DNA of 64,000 bases from Nocardiopsis eucommiae (lineage in GTDB: Bacteria; Actinomycetota; Actinomycetes; Streptosporangiales; Streptosporangiaceae): assembly GCA_018388625.1 (NCBI GenBank), contig CP074402.1, forward strand, positions 1,612,001 through 1,676,000, written 5' to 3'. Shown here one piece after another: positions 30,942 through 41,431 of the stretch. Each line of letters begins with the position of its first letter. Position 1 is the stretch's first letter. Made by a program: the position numbers and the translations under genes. The notes under the pieces are model-generated. The model saw nothing but the letters and a program-made list of their open reading frames with translations, searched no databases and had not been told where the DNA came from.

Positions 30942-31395
30942 TGTCCGACTACTACGAGGTTCGCCACACGGTCGGGTTCGAGGAGACCAACCTGGTGGGC
31001 AACGTCTACTACGTCAACTACCTGCGCTGGCAGGGCCGCTGCCGGGAGATGTTCCTCAAGGAGCGCGCCCCGGGGTCCTGGCGGACGTCCGTGGAGACCT
31101 GAAGCTCTTCACATTGCGGGTCGACTGTGAGTTCTTCGCCGAGATCACCGCCTTCGACGAGCTCTCGATCCGGATGCGCCTGGAGGAGCTCACCCAGACC
31201 CAGGTCCAGTTCACCTTCGACTACGTCCTGCTGGGGGAGGAGGCCGAAACGCTCGTGGCCCGGGGACGGCAGCGGATCGCGTGCATGCGCGGCCCGAACA
31301 CCGCGACCGTCCCGACCCGGGTGCCGGAGGAGCTCCGGGAGGCCCTCGCCCCGTACCGGGCCGAGGCGACGGTCCTTCGAGGGGCGGTGGGTTGA
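30941..31395 (+). CDS. Enediyne thioesterase, CalE7/SgcE10 family
   Basis: About 151 residues, hot-dog fold. The conserved EETNLVGNVYYVNYLRWQGR block is the signature of enediyne thioesterases, which release the polyene or beta-keto product from the PKS ACP and lack the usual acidic catalytic residue. It immediately follows pksE with overlapping TGATG, the invariant pksE-TE pairing of enediyne clusters. One -1 frame break lies near 31075. Confidence 0.93.
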
Positions 31396-31396
31396 G

Positions 31397-31914
31397 GTGA
31401 CGGACCTGCGGAAGGTGATGTCCACGTTCGCCACGGGGGTCACGGTCCTCACGGTCGGCGGTGAGAACCCGAACGGCATGACGGCCAACGCCTTCTGCTC
31501 GGTCTCCCTCGACCCCCGCTGGTGCTGTGCTGTGTGGCCCGCACCGCGCGCCTGCACAAGGCCGTCGCGGTCGAGGGACGCTTCGCGGTGTCGGTCCTGT
31601 CCGCCGAGCAGAAGGCCACCGCACGCCACTTCGCGGACCGTTCCCGCCCGCACGGGTGGGCGCAGTTCGCCACGGTGAGCTGGGTACCCGGCCTCCACAC
31701 GGGGGCTCCGCTGATCACCGGGGCCCTCGCCTGGCTGGAGTGCGAGGTGACGGAGGAGGTCGTGGCGGGCGACCACTCGGTGTTCGTCGGCCGCGTGCTG
31801 GAGGCGGCCTCGGGCAGCGGAGACGCCGCCCTGCTGTTCCACCGGGGAACCCTCCGCGGGCTGCCCGACGGCGCCACCGCCGACGCGCCCGACGGAAGGG
31901 TGGGGACCGCATGA
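31397..31914 (+). CDS. Flavin reductase, SgcE6-like
   Basis: About 172 residues of the flavin reductase-like FMN-binding split-barrel family (KVMSTFATGVTVLTV, NGMTANAFCSVSLDP, and the C-terminal LLFHRGTLRGL). It supplies reduced flavin to two-component monooxygenases. In C-1027 the homologue SgcE6 serves the hydroxylase SgcC. Here the flavin monooxygenase at 45055 is a possible partner. The GTG at 31397 begins the family's conserved N terminus. One -1 frame break lies near 31520. The stop overlaps the next gene (ATGA). Confidence 0.88.
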
Positions 31915-33523
31915 GCGTGTCCGAGGTGGACCTGCGGCCGGTGCCCGTCCGCGGAGCGGAGCCCGGCCCGGAGCCCAGCACCATGGCGGTGCTGCGCCGT
32001 GAGCGCGACGCGCTCCGGGACCGTACCGAGGCGGGCGACCCCAGCGGTGTCGAACGCCAGCACGAGCTGGGAAAGCGCACCGCCCGGGAGCGCCTGGACC
32101 GACTCCTGGACGAGGGGTCCTTCATCGAGCTCGGGATGTTCCGTCGTCGCCGGGACGCGGGCCCGGAGACGGAGGGCCGACGCCCGCACACGGACGGGGT
32201 GGTGACCGGATCCGGGACGATCGACGGCCGCCGGGTGTTCGTCTACGCCCAGGACTTCACGATCCTGGGCGGCTCGCTCGGCGCCGAGCACGCGAGGAAG
32301 ATCCACCGCGTGATGGACCTGGCCCTGGACGCCGGCGCGCCGATCGTCGCGTTGAACGACAGCGGTGGGGCCCGGATCCAGGAGGGTGTGGCCGCGCTGG
32401 ACGGCTACGGTGGCATCTTCCGGAGGCAGGTCGCGGCGTCGGGTGTGATCCCGCAGATCAGCGTGGTCCTGGGCCCGTGCGCGGGCGGCGCCGCCTACTC
32501 GCCCGCGCTCGCCGACTTCACCTTCATGGTCCGCGGCACCGCGAGGATGTACCTGACCGGACCGGACGTGATCGCCGCGGTGAGCGGGGAGCGTGTGGGC
32601 CACGACGAGCTCGGCGGCGCCGACGTCCACGGAGGGCGGACGGGCGTGGCCGCGGTCGTCCACGACGACGAGGACGAGTGCCTGGAGGACGTCCGCCACC
32701 TCGTCTCCCTCCTGCCCGGCAACAACCTCGAGGCCCCGCCCGCCGGTCCGCCCACGGGCGCCCGGGGGGACGAGCGTCCCCGTTTGGCCGAGATCGTGCC
32801 GGTGGAGCCCCACCGGCCCTACGACATGCGGGACGTGGTCGCTGAGGTGGTGGACGGGGGCGACTTCTTCGAGGTCCACGAGGGTTGGGCGCCCAACGTG
32901 CTGTGCGCGCTCGCCCGCGTGGACGGCGCGGTGGTCGGGGTCGTCGGGAACCAGCCGATGGCCCTGGCCGGGGTGCTCGACAGTGACGCCGCGCAGAAGG
33001 CCGCGCGCTTCGTCCGCTTCTGCGACGCCTTCAACATCCCGTTGGTGACCCTCGTGGACGTCCCCGGCTTCCTGCCGGGGACCGCACAGGAGCACGCGGG
33101 AGTCATCAGGCACGGGGCGAAGCTGCTCTACGCCTACTGCGAGGCGACGGTCCCCCGGGTCCAGGTGATCGTGCGCAAGGCCTACGGGGGTGCCTACATC
33201 GTGATGGACTCCCGATCCATCGGGACCGACCTCTCCCTGGCCTGGCCCTGCAACGAGGTCGCCGTGATGGGTGCCGAGGGGGCGGTGAACGTGGTGCACC
33301 GCCGGGAGCTGCGGGCGCGGCCGACCCGGAGGCGCGGCGGCGGGAGCTCGTGGCGGACTACCGTGAGCGGTTGATGCACCCCTACCGCGCCCCGGAGGAG
33401 GGGTTCGTCGATCACGTGATCGACCCGGCGGACACCCGTGCCGCCGTGGCCGACGGGCTCGCCCTCCTGAGGGACAAACGCCGGGAGCAGCCCCGGCGCA
33501 AGCACGGAAACGTGCCGCTCTGA
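31911..33523 (+). CDS. Acyl-CoA carboxylase carboxyltransferase (beta) subunit
   Basis: About 537 residues of the propionyl/acetyl-CoA carboxylase beta family, with RERLDRLLDEGSFIELG, GGSLGAEHARKIHRVMDLA, NDSGGARIQEGV, VVLGPCAGGAAYSPAL and DVPGFLPGTAQEH. It moves CO2 from biotin to an acyl-CoA, so it could raise malonyl-CoA supply for the PKS. No biotinylated alpha subunit is present in the window, so it must borrow one. It is coupled to the flavin reductase by ATGA. One -1 frame break lies near 33315. The stop lies four bases from the convergent TetR gene. Confidence 0.9.
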
Positions 33524-33527
33524 CCGG

Positions 33528-34202
33528 TCAGGAGGAGTGCTCGGGCGCGGCCGCCCCCAGGCTGGGCAGACGGGTCGCCGATTCCGCCACGGACAGCCCG
33601 GCGGCCCCGGGGAGGTCCCCGCAGCCCACCATGAGGGACACGAGCTGGTCCTCGAAGCAGCGGTCCGCGTCGTAGGGAGGAACGAGGTAGCCGCCGAGGT
33701 CCAGGGTGGTGAGCCCGTGGACCGCGCACCAGAGCCGGTGGGCGACCAGTTCGGGATCGCCCTGGTGGAAGCGGCCGGACTCCATGCAGCGCCGCACGCA
33801 CTCCGTCACGTTGCGGAGCGTGTAGCGGCCGTGCTGGCGGTCCGCCTCGGACAGGCTGAACCCGGCCAGGGAGCACCCGCCGAACATGACCGCGTAGAGG
33901 TGCTCGTTCTGTGAGGCGTTGTGGCGGAAGGCCCGGCCGAGCAGGGCGAGGTCGGAGACCGGGTCGTCGGAGCGGCGCACACCGGTGAGGTGCTCCTGGA
34001 GCCGGGTGAAGCCCTCGTGGACCATCGCGTGCACGAGCCCTCCGATGCCGTCGAAGTAGGTGTACACGGCCATGGTCGAGCTGCCCGCCTCCTGGGCGAT
34101 CCTGCGGGTGGACAGGGCCTGGGGCCCCTCGTCGGTGAGGAGCCGGGCAGCGGTGTCGACGAGGTGGGCGCGGGCGAGGGGATCTGCCTTTCGGGGACTC
34201 AT
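33528..34202 (-). CDS. TetR family transcriptional regulator
   Basis: 224 residues, intact. The N-terminal HTH (ALSTRRIAQEAGSSTMAVYTYFDGIGGLV) is standard. The C-terminal part has the WHG-like/TetR_C pattern (LWCAVHGLTTLDLGGYL). It is divergent from the AraC-type gene across an AT-rich gap, where it may bind. The ligand is unknown; an enediyne intermediate is plausible by position. Confidence 0.9.
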   Translation of the reverse strand: MSPRKADPLARAHLVDTAARLLTDEGPQALSTRRIAQEAGSSTMAVYTYFDGIGGLVHAMVHEGFTRLQEHLTGVRRSDDPVSDLALLGRAFRHNASQNEHLYAVMFGGCSLAGFSLSEADRQHGRYTLRNVTECVRRCMESGRFHQGDPELVAHRLWCAVHGLTTLDLGGYLVPPYDADRCFEDQLVSLMVGCGDLPGAAGLSVAESATRLPSLGAAAPEHSS

Positions 34203-34879
34203 GCGACCGATTCTGACCTCCGAGCGGGTGGGCCGCTACTTGTGGCTGGCGCTTCTTTCGGGCAATCGGAGGTGTGTGTTTCGGTCTCTCCTTCCATGGT
34301 GGCCACTAATGGCCGAAAGATCGAGTCTCCGTGCTTGGGGTTGCGGGCGGGGAGTCGCCTGGGGTAACCGACGCAGGGGCGTCGTGGGAGCTTTGTCGTA
34401 ACTGCGGGTCAGAGTTTTCAGGCGATGTAAATATCCCGCCCGAGTCAGTTTGGTTAATTGTTCAACGACTACGTTCGGTTAATCTCCACCCAATCAGCAA
34501 TCACGCAGCGTTGTTCGGTGTCACTTTGTGTGTTTTTTTGAAGGTACAAATATAGGGGCGGTCTGTCCCTTTCGTGTGCCTATGGAGCAATCTGGAAGAT
34601 GATGGTCGCTCTGGCTCGATGGAACTATGAGGATTGCTTGACGGACCTTAGAGTCGCGTTGCCTGTGGTTCCGGAGCGGAAAGTTGGTGCGGTGGTCATG
34701 TTTGATTTGAATTCCCGTGTGAACTAGAGGCCCGCTGGTTTGGGTGCCTCATCTTGTCAGTCTCGGCTTCTTCTGTTTCAGAGTTATTTATGACTGACTT
34801 GCGTGTACGCCGAACCCCGGCCCCCGGTTCGGATGAATGCGAAGAGTTTCCTGACGTCTGCTGCGCCTGGGAGAACCGT
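34203..34879. other. AT-rich divergent control region between TetR and AraC regulators
   Basis: No gene is evident over about 600-680 bases, and the composition drops well below the window average, especially at 34400-34560 and 34590-34790. It contains GGTTAAT twice (34452 and 34477) and several A/T runs. It lies between two divergent regulator genes and probably holds their promoters and operators. Confidence 0.6.
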
Positions 34880-35710
34880 ATGGAGAGAATGGACAGGTCC
34901 GTCCGTCAAGCGATCCACACCATGCACAAGCGTTACACGGAGCCGCTCACCCTCAACCAGATCGCTTCCGAGGTCTTCGTGAGCCCCTACCACTTCTCCC
35001 GGGTCTTCGCTCGCGCGACCGGTGTACCCCCTGGCAGATACCTGACATCCGTACGCCTGTTCGCCGCCAAGCGGCTCCTGCTCACGACCGACCTCACGGT
35101 CTCCGACATCGTCTGCGGGGTCGGCTACAACAGTGTGGGCACCTTCACGAGCCGATTCACCCGCGCGGTGGGGATGTCCCCCACCCAGTACCGTGACCCG
35201 CGCGTGGCCGAGCTGCTCGTCGTCGTCTCCCACGAGTACTCCTGTCTGCCCAAGATGGACGAGATGCGCCGTGCCCGGTTCCTGAAGCCGGGCACCCCGG
35301 GGCCGTCCCACACGATCAGCGGCGCGGTCGACGTTCCGGAGGAGGCCGGACCCGTTGACATGATCGTCGCGGTGTTTCCCGAATCGGTGCCCCAGGGATC
35401 ACCGGTGGCCTTCGAGGTCTTCTCGGCGACGGGACGGGCGGAGTTCACCATCGCCGACGTCCCCTCCGGGCCGCACGTGGTCATCGCCGCCGCGGTTCCC
35501 AAGAGCGATCGCACGCGTTCGGGAAGGATGCTCATGAGTTCGACCCGGCACCCCGTGAGGATCGCCAGGGGTCTGCGGACCTTCGTCCATCTGCCACTGG
35601 AGGACGTCCAGGAGACGGACGCGCCCCTCGCCATCACCCTGGCGGCTCCGGCGCTGGCGTTCGAGGGCAAGCTCACCCGCGCCGCCTGCATCCGTCAGAC
35701 CGTCGCCTGA
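34880..35710 (+). CDS. AraC family transcriptional regulator with N-terminal HTH
   Basis: About 276 residues from the ATG at 34880, which has GGGAG five or six bases upstream. In-frame starts at 34790 (ATG) and 34754 (TTG) lack ribosome sites. Unusually for the family, the double HTH (LTLNQIASEVFVSPYHFSRVFARATGVPPGRYL, then VSDIVCGVGYNSVGTFTSRFTRAVGMSP) is at the N terminus and a beta-rich C-terminal domain follows. Similar AraC-type regulators (SgcR2 in C-1027) are cluster activators. The next gene starts two bases after the stop. Confidence 0.9.
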   Translation: MERMDRSVRQAIHTMHKRYTEPLTLNQIASEVFVSPYHFSRVFARATGVPPGRYLTSVRLFAAKRLLLTTDLTVSDIVCGVGYNSVGTFTSRFTRAVGMSPTQYRDPRVAELLVVVSHEYSCLPKMDEMRRARFLKPGTPGPSHTISGAVDVPEEAGPVDMIVAVFPESVPQGSPVAFEVFSATGRAEFTIADVPSGPHVVIAAAVPKSDRTRSGRMLMSSTRHPVRIARGLRTFVHLPLEDVQETDAPLAITLAAPALAFEGKLTRAACIRQTVA

Positions 35711-35711
35711 G

Positions 35712-36689
35712 ATGGGCACCCGTCCGCGCCCCGTCGGCGCTCTCAGACGCATGCTGCTCACGCCGCGGCTCCACCACGTCGGACTCACCCACCTGGGGCA
35801 TCCCGGCCGGGACTCCCCCTCGGCCCGCCACCTGGAGAGAATCCCCGAGGCCGTGGTCTGCGGCTTCGAGTGGGGGATCGAGGTCCGGGACCCCGAGGAG
35901 GTGGAACGGCGGCTGGAGACGGTCGCGTCGGACCTGCGCGGGTTCGCCTTCGAGGGCGTGGCCATGGCCTACACGATCCGCGACGCCCTCCCCTTCGGGG
36001 GAGGAACCGCACACGCGACCTGATGCTCGGGCCCGCGCTGCCCCACACCTTCCTCTCCTACATCGGCATCGGCTTCGCGATGTCCCGGCTGCCCCGCCCG
36101 CTCTGGCGGAACGTCCTGCCGGACCTGGAGGGCAACCCCTACCACCCGACCATGAGCTGGCTGGCGGTCGACGGCTACGGCTTCGACCTGGCCTACTTCG
36201 ACGCCACGCGCTGGATCGACCAACGGCGCACGCCCGAGCCCTACCCCTGGGAGGGAGCGCCCCACTACTTCCCCCGTGCCTTCGACCAGGGGTGGGGCGG
36301 GCGTTGTGGTTCGTCCACGGAGCCCGCCACGACGGGGTCGCGGCCGCCGTCGGGCGCTTCCCCCGCCAGCGACGCGCCGATCTGTGGAGCGGGGTCGGAC
36401 TCGCCGCGGTCTTCGCGGGCGGAGCGGCCCCGAGGAGCTCCGCGTGCTCCTGGACCGGGCGGGTGAGGACGCGCCGCACGTCAGCCAGGGAGCGGTCTTC
36501 GCGGCCAAGGCCCGGGTCTTCTCCGGGCACGTTCCCGACCACACGGAGCCCGCCGTCCGAGCCCTGACCGGCCTCGACTCCGGTGCCGCGGCCGTGCTCG
36601 CCGACGAGCAGCGGGTCGAACCGGGTGCCGGAGACGACGAACCCGCCTACGAGAAGTGGCGTGCCGGAGTACGCCGCCGATTCTCCTAG
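35712..36689 (+). CDS. DUF1702/UnbL-type enediyne protein, copy A
   Basis: About 326 residues after bridging three -1 frame breaks (near 36000, 36300 and 36430). DUF1702 landmarks: GFAFEGVAMAYTIRDALPF, LSYIGIGFAMSRLPRPLW, DGYGFDLAYFD and the C-terminal GQGWGRALWFVHG-like and GAVFAAKAR segments. UnbL-type proteins are among the conserved genes next to enediyne PKSs and are thought to help convert the polyene into the core; their chemistry is not known to me. It lies two bases after the AraC gene and 113 bases before a paralogue. Confidence 0.82.
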
Positions 36690-36802
36690 CGTGCGACGAC
36701 CCCGTGCTCCCTCGGCACGGCAATTCCTGAGTAGATCCGGAGGCGCCGCCGCGAGAAGGATGGGGGACAGACCGATCCGGAATCGACGGGAGCGAGGACC
36801 AG

Positions 36803-37784
36803 TTGGCCACCGTGGTGGGCGCCCTCAGGCGCCGGGTGATGACACCCAACGCATCCGAGACGAGGCTGGAGACCCGAGGGTTCCACGACAAGGGGCCGCG
36901 GGCCCGAGAGGTCCTGGAAACGGTGGGGGAGTCCTTCCTCACCGGCCTCGGGGACGCGGTGGAGACGGGGTCCCCGTCCGCGACGGACCGACGGCTGACG
37001 GCGTTGCCCACCCGCTACCAGGGCTTCGCCTACGAGGGCGCGGCCATGGGTTTCGCGCTCCTGGACGGGATCCTGCCGGGCAGCCGCCGGACGGCGGACT
37101 TCCTCCGCGGGCCGGGTGAGGCACACGTGTACATGGCCTACGTGGGCATCGGCTGGGCCATGGCCCGTCTCCCGCGACCGCTGTGGCCGGACACCGGGGG
37201 CTCGACCCGCTGCTGAGGTGGCTGGTCCACGACGGCTACGGATTCCACCAGGCCTACTTCCACACGGACAAGTACGTGCACCGGCAGGTCCGTGACGCCA
37301 GGGCCGCACGGCGGACCGGGGACGGAGCCTACGCGCTGCGGGCCGCCGACCAGGGGATCGGTCGGGCCCTGTGGTTCGTCGGCGGCACCGACGTCGACCA
37401 GGTCGCCCGGCTGGTGGACCGCTTTCCCGCCTCCCGGCACTCCGACCTCTACGCGGGGATCGGCCTGGCCGCCACCTACGCGGGAGGGGCGGAGGAGGCC
37501 GAACTCCACCGGCTCCGGGAGCACGCGGGGAGACACCGGGGCTTCCTCGCGCAGGGGAGCGCCTTCGCCGCCGAGGCCAGGATCCGGGCCGGGCTGCTCG
37601 TCCCCCACGCGGAGCTCGGCGCGGCCGTGCTCTGCGGGACGGACGCCGAGAGCGCGGCACGCGCCTCCCGCGAGCTGCGCCCGGACGCCTCGGGACCGGT
37701 CGCCGATCCCGCCCGTCCGCACTACGAGGAGTGGCGGGCCTCCCTGGCCCGCGAGCTCGTCCCGCGCGAGGGGGCGTGTCGTGA
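36803..37784 (+). CDS. DUF1702/UnbL-type enediyne protein, copy B
   Basis: About 327 residues, paralogous to the preceding gene: GFAYEGAAMGFALLDGIL, MAYVGIGWAMARLPRPLW, DGYGFHQAYFHTDKYV, ADQGIGRALWFVGG and SAFAAEARIR. The TTG start has GAGG upstream. Two -1 frame breaks are bridged (near 37195 and in the G run at 37770). With the second restored, the stop becomes TGA at 37782, overlapping the P450 GTG start in a GTGA. Tandem copies suggest a heteromeric pair or successive steps. Confidence 0.82.
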
Positions 37785-39133
37785 CCCGGCCCGACCTGCG
37801 TCACCCACCGCGCACGGCCCTGTCCGCGGCGCCCGCCATGCTCCGCGACCTCGTCACGGACCGGCTCGCCATGATGACCACCGCGACCGCAGACCACGGC
37901 GACGCCGTCCGTATGGCCGCGGGCCCCAAGACCCTGTACTTCTTCAACCACCCCGACCACGCCAGGCGCGTGCTGGCGGAGAACAGCGCCAACTACCACA
38001 AGGGCATCGGCCAGGTCCACGCCAAGAGGGCTCTGGGCGACGGGCTCCTGACCAGCGAGGGCGAGCTGTGGAAGGCCCAGCGCCGGACCATGCGGCCGGT
38101 GTTCGGCCACCAGCGGATCGCCGGTCAGGCCGACGCCGTGGCCAAGGAGGCGGCGGCCCTCGTGGACCGCCTCTGGGCGCGTTCCCGCAACGGGCCGGTG
38201 GACGTCGCGGCCGAGGCCACCGGACTGACCCTGGGGGTCCTGGGCCGCACACTGCTCGACACCGACCTCCACGCGTTCGACACGATCGGGGAGTCCTTCG
38301 AGGCCGTCCAGGACCAGGCCATGCTCGACATGGTCACGATGAACGGACTGCCCGTCTGGCTGCCCTTCCCCACCCAGACGCGGTTCCGGCGCGCCCGCAG
38401 GGAACTCCAGCGCATCGTGGGCCGCCTGGTCCGGGACCACGTCCCCGAGGGCGGGGACGACGCGCTCTCCCGCGTGCTCGCCGACGCCGCGACCGAGCCC
38501 AACCCCCGCGCCCGCGCACGCCGCGTCCGGGAGGAGCTGGTCACCCTGCTGTTGGCCGGACACGAGACCACGGCCAGCACCCTGAGCTGGGCGTTCTACC
38601 TGGTGGACCGCAACCCGGGCACGGCGGAGCGCCTCCGGGAGGAGGCGGTGCGGGTCCTGGGCGACCGGCCACCCACCTACGAGGACCTGCACGAACTCAC
38701 CTACACGACGATGGTCGTGCAGGAGACGATGCGGCTGTACCCGCCGGTGTGGATCCTGCCTCGCAAGTCCCTGGCCGACGACGAGGTGGGCGGATACCAC
38801 GTACCGGCCGGTTCGGACGTCCTCATCTGCCCCTACACCCTGCACCGGCGCCCTGACTCCTGGGAGGACCCGGAGCGCTTCGATCCGGAGCGCTTCGACC
38901 CCGCCCACCGCGACGGCCGGCACCGCTACTCCTACATCCCCTTCGGGGCGGGCCCCCGGGTCTGTGTCGGCAGCAACCTCGGGATGTTGGAGGCGGTCTT
39001 CGTGCTGGCGACCGTCTCCCGGGAACTGCGCCTCACGCTCGCGCCGGGACACAGGGCCGTGCCGGAACCCATGCTCTCGCTGCGCGTGAAGGACGGACTG
39101 CCCATGACGGTCCGCCGCGCGCGGAACGGCTGA
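37781..39133 (+). CDS. Cytochrome P450 of the enediyne core region
   Basis: 450 residues, intact. The I-helix AGHETTAS, ExxR in QETMRLYPP, and heme-binding FGAGPRVCVGSNLG with its Cys ligand are all present. It resembles bacterial CYP102/CYP4-like soluble P450s often found beside enediyne warhead genes (SgcE7-like). It is coupled to DUF1702 copy B by GTGA and followed by the GMC pair, so it probably oxidises the core or a core intermediate. Confidence 0.93.
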   Translation: MTRPDLRHPPRTALSAAPAMLRDLVTDRLAMMTTATADHGDAVRMAAGPKTLYFFNHPDHARRVLAENSANYHKGIGQVHAKRALGDGLLTSEGELWKAQRRTMRPVFGHQRIAGQADAVAKEAAALVDRLWARSRNGPVDVAAEATGLTLGVLGRTLLDTDLHAFDTIGESFEAVQDQAMLDMVTMNGLPVWLPFPTQTRFRRARRELQRIVGRLVRDHVPEGGDDALSRVLADAATEPNPRARARRVREELVTLLLAGHETTASTLSWAFYLVDRNPGTAERLREEAVRVLGDRPPTYEDLHELTYTTMVVQETMRLYPPVWILPRKSLADDEVGGYHVPAGSDVLICPYTLHRRPDSWEDPERFDPERFDPAHRDGRHRYSYIPFGAGPRVCVGSNLGMLEAVFVLATVSRELRLTLAPGHRAVPEPMLSLRVKDGLPMTVRRARNG

Positions 39134-39177
39134 CCGGACCTCGGATCCGGCGTGACACCCCCACAGAGGAGACGACC

Positions 39178-39747
39178 ATGCCCCAGGGCATCCCGGACGC
39201 TGACAGCGTTGAGACACGAACACTCGAGGCCTTCGCCGACACCATCCTTCCCGGGGCCAGACGCACCCCCGACGACACGGCGATCGCCGGGCGATCGCAC
39301 GACGCCGGGGCGGTCGAGGCCGGGGCGCTGGAGCTGCTGAGGACACCGGCCACCGGGGTCACCTCCGGTCTGGGCGAGTTCGTCGGCCTCCTCAACGACC
39401 ACGCCCGCCACCACGCCGACCTGTGCGCCCTGCCCCTGACCGAGGAGGAGCCGCCGTTCGTCCAGCTGCCCTTCGAGGAACGCACCGCGCTGGTCAGGGC
39501 CCTGACCTCGCCGGGCCACCCGGAGAAGGAGTTCTGGGTGATGCTCTCGCTCTTCTGCAACATGGCCTACGACAGCGCGGCCCACATGAGCACCCCCGTC
39601 GCCATCGCGAACGGACACCCGGGGCTGACGGCCATGGGCTTCGCCGCACCCGACCCGGACGGTCTGCTGCGGTTCAAGGAGTACTCCTACGGCAGGCCCC
39701 TGGCCCGCCTCCACCCGGACACGACCTCCTCGGGGAGCCCCGCATGA
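39178..39747 (+). CDS. Small partner of the GMC oxidoreductase (gluconate dehydrogenase subunit 3/DUF5987-like)
   Basis: 189 residues, intact. The N terminus (LEAFADTILPGARRTPDD) resembles the small subunit of gluconate/sorbitol dehydrogenases. A later FWVMLSLFCNMAYDSAAHM and the C-terminal GFAAPDPDGLLRFKEYSYG are typical of the DUF5987-like proteins found with GMC oxidases, a name I recall rather than verified. No TAT signal is seen. AGAGGAGACGACC precedes the ATG and the stop overlaps the GMC start (ATGA), which supports a two-subunit enzyme. Confidence 0.75.
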   Translation: MPQGIPDADSVETRTLEAFADTILPGARRTPDDTAIAGRSHDAGAVEAGALELLRTPATGVTSGLGEFVGLLNDHARHHADLCALPLTEEEPPFVQLPFEERTALVRALTSPGHPEKEFWVMLSLFCNMAYDSAAHMSTPVAIANGHPGLTAMGFAAPDPDGLLRFKEYSYGRPLARLHPDTTSSGSPA

Positions 39748-41392
39748 GCACCACCGACACCACAGACGTGCTCGTCGTCGGAAGCGGATTCGGCGGAGCC
39801 ATCACCGCCTACCACCTGGCGGCGGGCGGTGCGCGGGTCACCGTGCTCGAACGCGGCCCCTGGCTGGAGAGCGAGGACTTCGAACACGACTTCCTCCTCG
39901 GGTCCTCCTACACCAGGGCCTTCGACTTCACCGTGGGCGACGGGATGAGCATCCTGGGCGGCAACTGCGTGGGCGGCGGAAGCATGGTGTACTTCGCCGC
40001 CCTGCCGCGCGCACCCCGGTTCGTCTTCGACCGCAAGGGGTCCATCGGCCGGCGCATGTGGCCGAAGGCCGTCACGAGGAGACCCTCGACCCCTGGTACG
40101 ACCGGGTCGCCGAGGCGATGGGGGTCCGCACCCAGGACTGGAACGACGTCAGCTACCCGGGCGGTCTCTGGGGCGCCGCCTGCGACCACTCCGGGCGCAC
40201 GGCCAACCCCGTCCCGGTCGCGGTCGACAAGGACACCTGCGTCAACTGCAACTGGATGATGGCGGGCTGCCGCTTCGAGGCCAAGAAGTCCCTGATGTTC
40301 AACTACCTGCCCGCCGCCCTCGCCCACGGGGCGACGATCCGGCCCCTGCACGAGGTGCAGCGGGTGGAGCGGACGGACGACGGCGGCTACCGGGTGCACT
40401 ACGACGTCATCGACGAGGACGACTACCGGATCAGGACGGACTCCGGCAGCATCGACGCCAAGATCGTCGTGCTCGCCGCGGGTGCCGGTGCCACCCCGGT
40501 CATCCTCAAGCGCTCCGAGCCCGACCTCGGCACGATGCCCAACGCGGTCGGCCGCTACTTCTCCGGCAACGGCGAACGCCTCAACACGGCGGTGGTCGAC
40601 GAGGACCGCGTCCGCGACGTGCTCGGCCTGGAACGTGACGACGAGCGGGCCTACGAGGCCTTCCAGGTCGGCAAGGGCCCCTGCGTGGCCAACTGGGACC
40701 GGTTGGACGCGGCCCTGCCCGAGTACTCCCGCTACTCCCTCGAACAGCTCTACTTCCCGCCGGCGCTCGGCACCATCCTCGCCCAGGTCCCCGGAGCCCC
40801 GGCCCCGTCCTGGTTCGGCGCCGACAAGAAGGAGATGCTGCGCCGCTGGAAGTCGTGGCTGATCGTCTTCACCATGAGCGAGGACGACAACGAGGGCGTC
40901 TTCGGCGCCCCTCCGCCCACCGGAAACGCCACCCGGCTCTCCCAGCAGATGCTGGGCCGGGGGACCCTCAGCTACCGCCCCACCATGAACACCCTGAAGG
41001 GCTGGGCCCAGTCGGACGCCGAGGTCAAGGAGATCCTGGAGAAGGACGGGATCGCCAGCGTCGCGCCGTGGACCAACGACCTGGTCGGTGCCTACACCGT
41101 CCATCCCCTGGCCTCGTGCCGGATCGGAGACGACCCGCACACCTCGGCCCTGGACGACCGGCACGAGCTCAGGGGACACCCCGGCATCTTCGTCACGGAC
41201 GGATCCGCGGTCCCCGGCGCCCTCACGGTCAATCCCGCGATGACCATCGCGGCCCTGGCCGAACGCTCGGTTCCGGGCATCGTCGACGCCGCCCGCGAAC
41301 GCGGCGTCGACGTCACGTACGGCGCTCCCGCTCCCGACGGCGCCACGTCGGGTCGCGGGGGCGTCCTCAAACTCGTCGGGCAGAGGACCTGA
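39744..41392 (+). CDS. GMC-family FAD oxidoreductase
   Basis: About 549 residues. The FAD-binding GSGFGGAITAYHLAAGGARV, glycine-rich GGNCVGGGSMVYFAA, and C-terminal HPLASCRIGDD and FVTDGSAVPGALTVNPAMTI are standard for GMC dehydrogenases and oxidases. SgcE9-like GMC proteins are part of nine-membered enediyne clusters. The Cys-rich DKDTCVNCNWMMAGCRF stretch near residue 170 is notable. One -1 frame break lies near 40060. It oxidises an alcohol on an unknown substrate, plausibly the core. Confidence 0.88.
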
Positions 41393-41431
41393 GACGCCCG
41401 GCCCCCGTCACCGAACCCCGGGAGGTGCTCC

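Noticed and set aside
31449..33299. A 616-codon minus-strand open frame opposite the carboxylase
   Set aside because: The plus-strand carboxylase is unambiguous; the antisense frame is a by-product of codon bias.
36686..39346. An 886-codon open frame on the minus strand
   Set aside because: It opposes the DUF1702 B and P450 genes, whose motifs are clear. Its composition is Arg/Pro/Gly-rich and typical of an antisense frame.
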